Shown: positions 7,674-12,861 of the stretch, piece after piece
How positions within the stretch are numbered: position 1 is the stretch's first letter
How the letters are laid out: each line of letters starts with the position of its first letter
Source: a virus
Length of the DNA: 34,295 bases
Virus record (IMG/VR): IMGVR_UViG_3300005253_000202
Coordinates: 1 to 34,295 of that record
Direction: 5' to 3' (one strand)
Made by a program: the position numbers and the translations under genes
The notes under the pieces: model-generated
Told to the model about the DNA's origin: nothing
What the model saw: the letters and a program-made list of their open reading frames with translations, nothing else
Database searches by the model: none

Positions 7674-7897
7674 TATTCCTCTTCCAGTTTTAGAACTACC
7701 CCTCGGGGGAAATAGCTCATATCTATATCAGCTTCGGTGTATTGAAATGCCCATTTACGGTCAAAGTTACTAAACATGATTTTTCTTGCTGCTTCACTGT
7801 CCTTCGCAGTAATTTCAACAACTGAATCACGATCTAAGATTTTGCCACTGTGATTATGCATGTGGCTTTGACCAAATGTGAAGTAAAATTTAGCCAT
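7673..7897 (-). CDS. Small hypothetical protein
   Basis: 74 residues from ATG 7897 (SD GAGGAAGAAC): MAKFYFTFGQSHMHNHSGKILDRDSVVEITAKDSEAAR.... The FYFTFGQ...H start and the EAARKIMFSNF helix match the general layout of small phage proteins with one beta-alpha-beta unit; I do not know a function. It overlaps the upstream gene by 8 bases and the downstream gene by one. Confidence 0.7.
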   Translation of the reverse strand: MAKFYFTFGQSHMHNHSGKILDRDSVVEITAKDSEAARKIMFSNFDRKWAFQYTEADIDMSYFPRGVVLKLEEE

Positions 7898-8081
7898 GTT
7901 CTTCCTCTTTGAACACCGCATCCTCAATCATCATTATGAGGTCCTCTGGATTTGTTACGCGAGCGCCACCGACTTTACTGAGTCGAAGGTCCTCTTCGAA
8001 AATGGGGTTGTTGCCACCTTTCTTGAAGATGGCAACAGTGTAGCCCTCAATAGGCTCAACTAGCTTAGTTGACCCGCTCAT
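7890..8081 (-). CDS. Small hypothetical protein
   Basis: 63 residues from ATG 8081, with GGGAGAAGAA directly upstream as SD: MSGSTKLVEPIEGYTVAIFKKGGN.... A GTG four codons further upstream is in frame but would place the SD inside the gene. It looks soluble, with no family recognised. The ATG overlaps the TGA of the upstream 54-residue gene (ATGA). Confidence 0.66.
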   Translation of the reverse strand: MSGSTKLVEPIEGYTVAIFKKGGNNPIFEEDLRLSKVGGARVTNPEDLIMMIEDAVFKEEEHG

Positions 8082-8242
8082 TTCTTCTCCCACACCCTGT
8101 TAAGTTCCGGATCACTACAACGTTCATATTTAGCTTGATCAAACCTTTTAAAGGCTTTATCTATAGCTTCGCTGGCATTTCTTGCCTTAACATCGATGCT
8201 AGTGTAGGTTATTTGCTCGAATTCAACTGTATACGTTTTCAT
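8078..8242 (-). CDS. Small hypothetical protein
   Basis: 54 residues (MKTYTVEFEQITYTSIDVKARNASEAIDKAFKRFDQ...). The pattern beta strand, beta strand with Asp-Val-Lys-Ala, then a helix AxxAxxKAF is typical of a small fold often seen in short phage proteins (xYxVexxxxxxxxxxVxAxxxxeAxxkA). No function is known. It overlaps both neighbours by four bases (ATGA), strong support that it is real despite its length. Confidence 0.7.
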   Translation of the reverse strand: MKTYTVEFEQITYTSIDVKARNASEAIDKAFKRFDQAKYERCSDPELNRVWEKK

Positions 8243-8658
8243 TCACAAACTACCTCATAAATGTCGACTTCCTTGGTTTCGGTGCCGACCTTGATTCGGG
8301 TGCATTTATTCGACGTGAAGTAAAGCCAAAATTTAGCATCCTCTACTGGGTGATTCCAGTAGCAACTGAACGTTGGTTCATGCTTTTCGGTTGGACGTTC
8401 AGTGGGTTCATAGCCCAGCTTACGAAAGGCTGCGAAGATCGCCTTTAGAACGTGCCTGTCTCCCGTGATTGAGAGATCAACACAGTCTCCACTAACCTCT
8501 GCCCGGGTAACTTTTATCTTCTTCAAGCCTACAGCAACTCTACCAATTTCAGCTTTGTTGTGGTGGTACCAATTGGCGCGTTTCCGGAGAGTTTTTTGAT
8601 CATTTTGAATGCTCTCCTGTTGTCCTACCAGTTCTTCTTTCAGTTGTTGGATGAACAT
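8239..8658 (-). CDS. Hypothetical protein
   Basis: 139 residues. The N-terminus (about 1-50) is a helical or coiled-coil segment (LKEELVGQQESIQNDQKTLRKRA). The rest is alpha/beta with VDLSITGDRHVLKAIFAAFRKLGYEP and FSCYWNHPVEDAKFWLYFTS. No family is recognised. The start ATG 8658 has a good SD (CACAGGAGTAATTC). It is the first gene after the structured element at 8732-8813. Confidence 0.75.
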   Translation of the reverse strand: MFIQQLKEELVGQQESIQNDQKTLRKRANWYHHNKAEIGRVAVGLKKIKVTRAEVSGDCVDLSITGDRHVLKAIFAAFRKLGYEPTERPTEKHEPTFSCYWNHPVEDAKFWLYFTSNKCTRIKVGTETKEVDIYEVVCE

Positions 8659-8731
8659 GAATTACTCCTGTGTGGGATGATTCCCAGCTTACCCCCTCAT
8701 TGAAGAGACAAGCGGCGATCACACCGGTAAA

Positions 8732-8813
8732 GAGGCCCCGCCCTGTTTCCAGCTTAACAACCGACACAGGGGAGAGTCGGTGTTTCCAGTTTAACGCGAG
8801 AGAACGGGGCCTC
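8732..8813 (-). ncRNA. Structured leader element with closed outer stem and inner hairpin
   Basis: A 9-bp outer stem (GAGGCCCCG 8732-8740 / CGGGGCCTC 8805-8813) encloses an inner 6-bp hairpin (ACCGAC 8760-8765 / GTCGGT 8776-8781). Flanking the inner hairpin are two near-identical 15-bp direct repeats (8744-8758 and 8781-8795; TGTTTCCAG[CT]TTAAC on the + strand). On the - strand the outer stem is followed by TTTACC. It lies between the 59-residue gene and the 139-residue gene, so it would be transcribed from the 9.05-kb promoter. It could be a terminator/attenuator or a cis-regulatory RNA; no known riboswitch is recognised. Confidence 0.55.
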
Positions 8814-8817
8814 AATC

Positions 8818-8997
8818 TTATACCTTCTTGTAGATGTTTAGCCCGATCATTATGTCTTCGGCCCCTGGAACTCGGGCATTACCCCGGGTTGTAGCGATTA
8901 CGCGGCTTTTTTGCGATTTGCTTAGACCCAAATCGATTGATAAATCGACTGTGATTGTAAGGATGTTATCCTTGATTGTCATGTCTACGTTTTCCAT
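8818..8997 (-). CDS. Small conserved protein of the SKS(G/Q)K...TxGN type
   Basis: 59 residues that I translated by hand: MENVDMTIKDNILTITVDLS then LGLSKSQKSRVIATTRGNARVPG and a final IMIGLNIYKKV. This matches the general pattern of a small, all-beta family common in phages and bacteria (xITVDLS...SKSGKxxVIAST.GN..VPG...G.N.Y), for which I know no function. SD AAAGGAGCCAATA-ATG. It is the first gene behind the promoter at 9036-9064, which argues for high expression. Confidence 0.78.
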   Translation of the reverse strand: MENVDMTIKDNILTITVDLSIDLGLSKSQKSRVIATTRGNARVPGAEDIMIGLNIYKKV

Positions 8998-9010
8998 TAT
9001 TGGCTCCTTT

Positions 9011-9027
9011 CCCCGGACCCCCCGGGG
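9011..9027 (-). other. Hairpin at the 5' end of the 9.05-kb transcript
   Basis: CCCCGG (9011-9016) pairs with CCGGGG (9022-9027) around a 5-base loop. It lies at the predicted 5' end of the transcript from the 9036-9064 promoter and ends three bases before AAAGGAG. Such 5' hairpins often stabilise phage mRNAs, which is an inference here. Confidence 0.45.
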
Positions 9028-9035
9028 GTATGCCC

Positions 9036-9064
9036 ATTAAAGCACACCCGGGCACTCCTGTCAA
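9036..9064 (-). promoter_or_regulatory. Leftward sigma70-type promoter, 17-bp spacer
   Basis: On the - strand TTGACA (9064-9059), 17 bases, TTTAAT (9041-9036). The upstream TTAGGAC matches the TAGGGC of sibling promoters. The spacer contains CCCGGG but lacks the GACCCC of four others. It lies 39 bases before the ATG of the 59-residue protein and should serve the 8.2-9.0-kb genes and those downstream. Confidence 0.8.
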
Positions 9065-9072
9065 GTCCTAAT

Positions 9073-9471
9073 TTACGATGCAGGTTTTGTTCTACCGTCC
9101 CATTCCGGGCAACACTGGGTGGGTGCTATGTTTCGCTGCCCACAGTGAATGCAAACTTCAGGTTTCGCGTGGGGCTGGTAGAAGCCTTTAATCTCCTTTC
9201 TCAGGATTTCGTCCTGATCAAATTCGCCCCGATCTCCTTCCATGTACTCCTTGTAATATTCCTCCACGTCTTCTGCGGTTAGGGGAGAAATCCCATCTTT
9301 AAGACAACCAGCTAACCCCTTAAGGGTAAGGTCGCGATAGCCTTCTGCTTGGGCCATCGCAACGTACCAGAGAGCTTCGTCCTCGTAATCCCGTGATTCA
9401 TTGGGTTTGCGGTAAGTGACGAAGATCATCTTACCTGTCTCTTCCTCGATCATTTCAGCTATCTTGGTCAT
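9073..9471 (-). CDS. Hypothetical protein with C-terminal zinc-type motif
   Basis: 132 residues. A helical, acidic N-terminal part (MTKIAEMIEEETGKMIFVTYRK...) is followed by EDVEEYYKEYMEGD and a C-terminal CIHCGQRNIAPTQCC cluster that could bind zinc (C-x2-C...CC). No family is recognised. SD AGGAGCAGAAG-A-ATG. Its start overlaps the stop of the upstream CxxC protein (four bases), so the two zinc-type proteins are co-translated. The stop lies just before the promoter at 9036-9064. Confidence 0.75.
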   Translation of the reverse strand: MTKIAEMIEEETGKMIFVTYRKPNESRDYEDEALWYVAMAQAEGYRDLTLKGLAGCLKDGISPLTAEDVEEYYKEYMEGDRGEFDQDEILRKEIKGFYQPHAKPEVCIHCGQRNIAPTQCCPEWDGRTKPAS

Positions 9472-9671
9472 TCTTCTGCTCCTAAGTATTCATCCCAGCA
9501 TTTGTCACTGCAGATGCCAGTTTGAAGTTGCTCACGTTGTATGGTCGTTGCTTCGGGCCAGACATTTTGTATTAATTGTCCACCACGCCACATGGTTCGT
9601 TTGCTTGTGAAATCCGGACTTTTAGTAATGTCCGGGACGTACTGTTCGCCACAGTTAGGACATGTTGTCAT
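9468..9671 (-). CDS. Small zinc-finger-type protein
   Basis: 67 residues with CPNC at the N-terminus (positions 4-7) and CSDKC near the C-terminus, a likely four-Cys zinc site of the MYM/FCS kind (GICSDKCWDEYL is close to the xCSxxCxxxY pattern of such fingers). It probably binds nucleic acid or a protein partner. SD GGAGCAAGCAA-ATG. Overlaps the following gene by 4 bases. Confidence 0.74.
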   Translation of the reverse strand: MTTCPNCGEQYVPDITKSPDFTSKRTMWRGGQLIQNVWPEATTIQREQLQTGICSDKCWDEYLGAEE

Positions 9672-9738
9672 TTGCTTGCTCCAGTGTCAGCCCAAATGGA
9701 CTTTATGGAGTGCCCCAAGGGACACTCGAAAAGCTCAC

Positions 9739-9957
9739 TCAATAGGTGTCTTTTTCTTCGAGGCCTGCTTCCATGTCGGCCTGCCATTCGTCATGTTTCT
9801 CGTAATGCTGTGATACGGCTTGCTCAGGACTGTCAGCGAATTGCCATATCCAGTCGGCAACGTCGTCGTCGTCAAGGGCAGTTCGCCATTCTTGGTTTTC
9901 CGTGTAGGCGGTTACTTCGCCGCCATACTGTTCAATTGTGATGAATCGAATTGTCAT
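9739..9957 (-). CDS. Small acidic hypothetical protein
   Basis: 72 residues from ATG 9957 (SD CACAGGAGCAAGAAA): MTIRFITIEQYGGEVTAYTENQEW, then an acidic segment DDDDVADWIWQFADSPEQAV and a charged helical end. Highly acidic, Trp-containing small phage proteins of this type are sometimes DNA mimics or inhibitors; there is no direct evidence for that here. It starts inside the end of the 54-residue gene upstream. A GAGTG/CACTC hairpin (9708-9727) follows its stop without a T run. Confidence 0.7.
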   Translation of the reverse strand: MTIRFITIEQYGGEVTAYTENQEWRTALDDDDVADWIWQFADSPEQAVSQHYEKHDEWQADMEAGLEEKDTY

Positions 9958-10096
9958 TTTCTTGCTCCTGTGCACGTTTCTTTTTAATCCGTTCTATTCT
10001 GCGGTCGTTGAGGTATTGTGCTTCTATGATTCTGCGGTGCGTGTGGGGGTATTGTTTACACAATTCTACCACTTCTGCTCTTTCTTCGGGTGTCAT
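9932..10096 (-). CDS. Small basic helical protein
   Basis: 54 residues translated by hand: MTPEERAEVVELCKQYPHTHRRIIEAQYL, then a very basic end (RRIERIKKKRAQEQEN). SD GGAGTAGAAC-ATG. It overlaps the 72-residue gene by 26 bases. The N-terminal 22 residues are clearly similar to a coding-like segment at 10288-10377 (TPPEEWAEVKLLRNKYPYPS), so the window holds two related copies, one intact and one lacking a start. Function unknown. Confidence 0.66.
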   Translation of the reverse strand: MTPEERAEVVELCKQYPHTHRRIIEAQYLNDRRIERIKKKRAQEQENDNSIHHN

Positions 10097-10099
10097 GTT

Positions 10100-10291
10100 C
10101 TACTCCGCGTTTGGTGGAATTAGTGGCCTCCACCCCCAGCCACTACCTTTGCATTCCACAATGGAAGCACCACCTAGACAGTGCCTTCTTTCCCACGCAG
10201 CTAACTGGTTGTCAGCTACTTTGTGACTTGTACTTGCGAACAAGATTTGGTTTTCGTCTGTTAGGACAATGTAAAGTTGGTTCATCATCAT
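10100..10291 (-). CDS. Small hypothetical protein
   Basis: Up to 63 residues, opening with three consecutive ATG codons (MMMNQLYIVLTDENQILFAST...); SD AGGAG lies three bases before the first ATG, so the second or third is likely used. The sequence YIVLTDENQILFASTSHKVADNQLAAWERR suggests a short beta-hairpin and helix. The family is not known to me. It ends just before the 54-residue gene. Confidence 0.62.
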   Translation of the reverse strand: MMMNQLYIVLTDENQILFASTSHKVADNQLAAWERRHCLGGASIVECKGSGWGWRPLIPPNAE

Positions 10292-10377
10292 TGGCTCCTG
10301 TTGGATGGGTAGGGGTATTTGTTGCGTAATAGTTTAACCTCTGCCCATTCTTCCGGTGGTGTTTCATTCCCCCGTGT
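10288..10377 (-). pseudogene. Coding-like segment without start codon, related to the 54-residue protein
   Basis: The frame that follows the TAG stop of the 10378-10590 gene stays open for 29 codons and reads TRGNETPPEEWAEVKLLRNK and on to TGA at 10288. It matches MTPEERAEVVELCKQYPHTHRR of the 9932-10096 product (EE.AEV..L...YP). No ATG, GTG or TTG is in this frame between the TAG and the similar part. It is either a copy that lost its start, or it is reached by amber readthrough from the upstream gene. Confidence 0.5.
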
Positions 10378-10590
10378 CTAGAACTGTCGTCGTTCGATTA
10401 CGTAAACAGCTCGCATCGCACCAATCGTGCTGGCGTAATGCCTTGGTCCAGCTTTCCAATTGTCAACGTGGCGAGTGTTGTTTTCGCGCCAGTAAACAGC
10501 GAATTGGCCGTGCGTTTTGAAGGTCAGGATTTCCAGTTTAGCGTGGTCGTCCCGAAGTTCAGCGCACGGTTTTCCTTTTGGTCGTTTCAT
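10378..10590 (-). CDS. Small basic hypothetical protein
   Basis: 70 residues from ATG 10590 (SD AAGGAGCACGAA): MKRPKGKPCAELRDDHAKLE, then EILTFKTHGQFAVYWRENNTRH and a basic end VYVIERRQF. It is first in line behind the consensus promoter at 10640-10668. It stops at TAG; a coding-like segment continues in the same frame after this amber codon. Function unknown. Confidence 0.68.
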   Translation of the reverse strand: MKRPKGKPCAELRDDHAKLEILTFKTHGQFAVYWRENNTRHVDNWKAGPRHYASTIGAMRAVYVIERRQF

Positions 10591-10639
10591 TTCGTGCTCC
10601 TTGTTAACGAAACCGGCCCGGGGGCCGACTCGCGCCCCC

Positions 10640-10668
10640 ATTATAACACGGCGGGGCCGTGCTGTCAA
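10640..10668 (-). promoter_or_regulatory. Consensus leftward sigma70 promoter with dyad in spacer
   Basis: On the - strand TTGACA (10668-10663), exactly 17 bases, TATAAT (10645-10640): a perfect match to the sigma70 consensus. The upstream CTAGGGC is the same as at the 2.6-kb promoter. The spacer is a dyad, CACGGC-CCC-GCCGTG. It probably makes the strongest leftward transcript, entering the small genes from 10590 down. Confidence 0.9.
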
Positions 10669-11288
10669 GCCCTAGTTCGGGACGCGGAGAACAATAGTCG
10701 AGTAAATGGAATCGAGCGGGACCGGTCCTTCTCAGAAGGTGGGGAACGGAGAAAGAGAATTGAGATATAATCCCTCTAAGGTGATGTGGTTTCGAGAGAG
10801 GTAACGTGAGAAGGACCATGGGGACCGTGGTCCTTCGTGGTTCTGTGTTTCAGGCCCCGTCCCTCTTCGTTGGTCTTTCTGGTCTTCATGGTCCTTCTCT
10901 AAAAAAATCGGGAGAAAGAGAAGAGAGACGTGGGTGTATTCGCGAATATAGGGGGAGGGGTCGACGCGTGGTTCCGGATGTCTCGGACGAGAAGGACCGG
11001 TCAAGGCCCTCACTTTCGGATTCGAGTGGTTCGGGCACCGGCTTCCCCGTCCGCGTTTCGCTCTCGGCGTTCCTCGGATCTTTGGGTCCATTTCCCAAGT
11101 CCTTGCATTCCTTGGAACAGGTTTTAAGTCCACTCTGTAACCCCTCGGCACCCCACCCCGGGTCAAGAATCGAGGAACGGAACGTGTTCGCGAAAGTCGC
11201 CCACCCTTCCCCCTCCTGTGATCGCTTCTCAGGTAGCGGATTCTCCGTGGTCGGGGCCTTCCTTGGCCCCTTGTTCAGCTAGTGGTTC
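10669..11288. other. GC-rich, gene-poor region with nested inverted repeats
   Basis: About 620 bases between the consensus promoter and the 129-residue gene hold no convincing gene: the longer open frames on both strands have low-complexity Ser/Pro/Arg/Gly composition and no SD. Instead there are repeated GAGAAGGACC words in alternating orientation, a perfect 12-bp palindrome TATTCGCGAATA (10937-10948), a second TTCGCGAA near 11189, and an isolated TATAAT on the + strand at 10766-10771 without a fitting -35. A non-coding function (origin, packaging or regulatory structure) is likely. Confidence 0.6.
10720..11002. repeat. Two nested perfect inverted repeats
   Basis: Outer pair: GACCGGTCCTTCTC (10720-10733) and its exact complement GAGAAGGACCGGTC (10989-11002), 14 bp. 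Inner pair: GAGAAGGACCATG (10808-10820) and CATGGTCCTTCTC (10887-10899), 13 bp. The shared core GAGAAGGACC therefore occurs four times in alternating orientation within 283 bases. A further local hairpin, AAGGACCA / TGGTCCTT, lies at 10811-10835. This could be a set of protein-binding sites or a large folded RNA/DNA structure. Confidence 0.72.
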
Positions 11289-11678
11289 CTAGCTTGCCGC
11301 GTTCAGCGTCTTGCTAGCGGCTTTCAGAGCTTCCCGGACCTGTTCAATCGTCGTGTCGCGTCTGACGCAACCCCGAACGATGTTCCCAGCGTTCATCCGC
11401 TTGGCTCCCGGGTTCCGGTCAATGTACCGCTTGGTCAGCGTTCCCGGTTCCAGTCCTTTCAGCTTCTCCGCTGCTACCATCACCGCTTCCGGTGAGGAAC
11501 CTCGGAGTAACAGCGCCACTTCGTCGCCATTGTCCATGCTGAGGTTGCCATTCCCTAACTGGTACGTGTCGTATCCAGCTTTGTACTTCCTTAGCTGTTC
11601 TGACTTGCTCAGCTTCGGTGTTCCGTCAACTTCAGTCGGCTTGACAGCATTCTCCGTCTTTTTAGGCTTCTTAGCCAT
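11289..11678 (-). CDS. Basic protein, paralogue of the 5731-6198 product
   Basis: 129 residues from ATG 11678, with SD AGGAGCACG; longer reading to 11837 would run through the promoter and is rejected. A Lys-rich start (MAKKPKKTENAVK) is followed by DEVALLLRG...VMVAAEKLKG and NPGAKRMNAGNIVRGCV, matching DHVAASLDG...VAAELTE and GMQRMNLGNRIRGAI in the 155-residue protein at 5731-6198. In this copy the basic tail is at the N-terminus rather than the C-terminus. It is the first gene leftward of the repeat array and its promoter, the classic place for a regulator or origin-binding protein; that role is inferred. Confidence 0.8.
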   Translation of the reverse strand: MAKKPKKTENAVKPTEVDGTPKLSKSEQLRKYKAGYDTYQLGNGNLSMDNGDEVALLLRGSSPEAVMVAAEKLKGLEPGTLTKRYIDRNPGAKRMNAGNIVRGCVRRDTTIEQVREALKAASKTLNAAS

Positions 11679-11751
11679 GTCGTGCTCCTGTGTTCGACCC
11701 AAAAGAGCGGTGGTTCGTCGAAGCTGGAGTCGTGGCAGCACCGACACAACT

Positions 11752-11780
11752 ATTAAAGCACAGCGAGCGCCGCTTGTCAA
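11752..11780 (-). promoter_or_regulatory. Leftward sigma70-type promoter next to the repeat array
   Basis: On the - strand TTGACA (11780-11775), 17 bases, TTTAAT (11757-11752). The spacer has AGCG/CGCT arms. It drives the 129-residue basic protein, with about 70 bases of leader. The tandem repeats start 53 bases upstream of its -35. Confidence 0.82.
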
Positions 11781-11832
11781 GTGCGGCGTTGGCAACGCGT
11801 CTCGAGCGGCGTTTGGTGATGTGTTCCACGGC

Positions 11833-12004
11833 GTCAACCCGGGTCAAGGTCCAGTCAACCCGGGTCAAGGTCCAGTCAACCCGGGTCAAGGTCCAGTCAA
11901 CCCGGGTCAAGGTCCAGTCAACCCGGGTCAAGGTCCAGTCAACCCGGGTCAAGGTCCAGTCAACCCTAGTCAACCCGGGTCAAGCCCAGTTGACCCGGGT
12001 TGAC
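11833..12004. repeat. Iteron-like array: six 21-bp tandem repeats ending in a 15-bp hairpin
   Basis: Six perfect, head-to-tail copies of a 21-bp unit that begins GTCAACCCGGGTCAA start at 11833, 11854, 11875, 11896, 11917 and 11938. A degenerate part-copy (11959-11968) leads to GTCAACCCGGGTCAA (11969-11983), whose exact complement TTGACCCGGGTTGAC occupies 11990-12004: a 15-bp perfect stem with a 6-base loop. Each unit's core is itself nearly palindromic around CCCGGG. Identical spacing of two DNA turns, no spacers, and placement between divergent promoters point to repeated protein-binding sites, as in iteron origins or partition centromeres. Confidence 0.9.
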
Positions 12005-12267
12005 TGGCTGCGACGCGTTGCCTTTAGAGGGATACATCCCTCAACAAAAAAGAGTCGTGGTTCTCTACACCGCCTCGCGGTTCTTATGGACAGGGGGGTA
12101 CACCCCGGGCAAAGCAAGCTGTTCCGCGTTCATGGGGATTCCACGGCGGCTGGCTTGCTCTCTGCCATGCTCCCTTGCGCATTCTTCTTTTTCCGCGTGC
12201 GTGGACGCGTTATTGTAGTGTCATTATATGGGTCGGCTCTCAGCTTGCATCGATCAGGAATTAGGGG
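12005..12267. other. Non-coding leader between repeat array and rightward promoter
   Basis: No supported gene. It contains the inverted repeats GAGGGAT-AC-ATCCCTC (about 12026-12041) and GGGGT-A-CACCCC, and AGCAAGC/GCTTGCT arms around 12114-12161. The open + frames that cross it come from the repeat array and have no SD or coding character. Confidence 0.5.
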
Positions 12268-12297
12268 TTGACAGACCCCCCATCGGTGTGGTATACT
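12268..12297 (+). promoter_or_regulatory. Rightward sigma70-type promoter (start of right arm)
   Basis: TTGACA (12268-12273), 18 bases, TATACT (12292-12297), with AGGGG-TTGACAGACCCC at the -35 and GTGTGG before the -10, as in leftward promoters at 2.6 and 6.3 kb. It lies 44 bases before the first rightward ATG and should transcribe the accessory cassette and packaging genes. Confidence 0.87.
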
Positions 12298-12340
12298 CTC
12301 CGGACACGTGATCCCTTCTTTCGATTCCGGAGTAATTACA

Positions 12341-12523
12341 ATGGAACAGATACGAGAAGATTTAAAAAATCCCGCTCTTCGAGAGTTTTTCAGAAAAGAA
12401 CAACAGATGAATGATGCTGAAGATGAAAAGCTTGAACAACGCCGAGCATCAATCCCTACAAGACGTGATAACGAAAGAAATCACGTCTTAACGAACGCGA
12501 TCCGGAGATCGTTAGTAAGATAA
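12341..12523 (+). CDS. Small charged protein, copy 1 of a duplicated family
   Basis: 60 residues from ATG 12341 (SD GGAG, 8 bases): MEQIREDLKNPALREFFRKE, acidic/helical, then SIPTRRDNERNHVLTNAIRR. The last 26 residues are almost the same as those of the 13088-13288 product. First gene of the rightward transcript. Its 3' end contains a perfect 10-bp stem-loop (12460-12489). No family is recognised. Confidence 0.75.
   Translation: MEQIREDLKNPALREFFRKEQQMNDAEDEKLEQRRASIPTRRDNERNHVLTNAIRRSLVR
12445..12523 (+). repeat. 79-bp direct repeat, copy 1, with embedded stem-loop
   Basis: It matches 13210-13288 with seven mismatches by my count, the centre being identical. Inside, AAGACGTGAT (12460-12469) pairs perfectly with ATCACGTCTT (12480-12489) around a 10-base loop. 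Confidence 0.85.
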
Positions 12524-12551
12524 ATATAATCGCCAGAGGAGAAAGGTAATG
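12517..12551 (+). repeat. 35-bp repeated translation-start module, copy 1
   Basis: From AAGATAAATATAATCG to AGAAAGGTAATG, this stretch recurs at 12827-12861 with two mismatches. Each copy spans the stop codon of one gene, the spacer, the SD and the ATG of the next. Confidence 0.8.
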
Positions 12552-12833
12552 ACCGAAACAGTTGTGGAACTTGGTGACAAGGTTTTTGATCCCATCACGG
12601 GGTTTAAGGGAACTGCAGTAGCATTCACACAATAGCTTCATGGTTGTCGTCGTATTTCAATTCAACCAGAGGGTCTTGACAAGGATGGTCATATGTTTGA
12701 TGTTCAAGCATTCGATGAACCTCAACTGAAAGTGACGAAGCGTGCAAATACTCCAGTAAAAGTTGTAAAGCTTCGTGAAGCAAATGGTGGTCCAAGACCA
12801 AATGTAGGTAAACGGGCTGAGATCAAAAGATAA
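12549..12833 (+). pseudogene. Small conserved gene interrupted by an in-frame amber codon
   Basis: From ATG 12549 (SD GAGGAGAAAGGTA) the frame reads MTETVVELGDKVFDPITGFK then GTAVAFTQ, a TAG at 12633-12635, then LHGCRRISIQPEGLDKDGHM and on to TAA at 12831-12833 (94 codons with the TAG as codon 29). Both sides fit one small family common in bacteria and phages (xxLGDKVxDxITGFxGxAxxxxxYLxGCxRxxVQPE...FDEPQL), where the TAG position is normally aromatic. It is either a one-base nonsense mutation, a sequencing error, or a recoded amber codon. The rest of the frame is undamaged. Confidence 0.8.
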
Positions 12834-12861
12834 ATATAATCGCTAGAGGGGAAAGGTAATG
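12827..12861 (+). repeat. 35-bp repeated translation-start module, copy 2
   Basis: Second copy of the module at 12517-12551, here between the amber-interrupted gene and the Tad2-like gene. Confidence 0.8.

Noticed and set aside
9708-9727. GAGTG/CACTC hairpin as a terminator
   Set aside because: It has no T run on either side; it lies in a 67-base gap between leftward genes and may be only incidental.
10766-10771. Perfect TATAAT on the + strand as a possible rightward promoter
   Set aside because: No -35 element lies at 15-19 bases upstream and no rightward gene follows.
10732-11166. A 144-residue - strand reading frame
   Set aside because: Rich in Arg/Pro with no SD; it passes through the inverted repeats and looks like a by-product of high GC.
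10806-11282. A 158-residue + strand reading frame
   Set aside because: Composition is low-complexity Ser/Pro/Arg/Gly, no SD, opposite to the local gene direction, and it overlaps equally long frames on the other strand.
11679-11837. Upstream extension of the 129-residue basic protein
   Set aside because: The promoter at 11752-11780 and the SD just before ATG 11678 show that translation starts at 11678.
11833-11958. CRISPR-like tandem repeat
   Set aside because: The units are directly abutting with no spacers, and there are no cas genes.
11311-12271. Long + strand open frames encoding VNPGQGP-type or STRVKVQ-type heptapeptide repeats
   Set aside because: They arise because the 21-bp DNA repeat is a multiple of three and so stays open in several frames on both strands. 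There is no SD and they run across the promoter and an opposite-strand gene.
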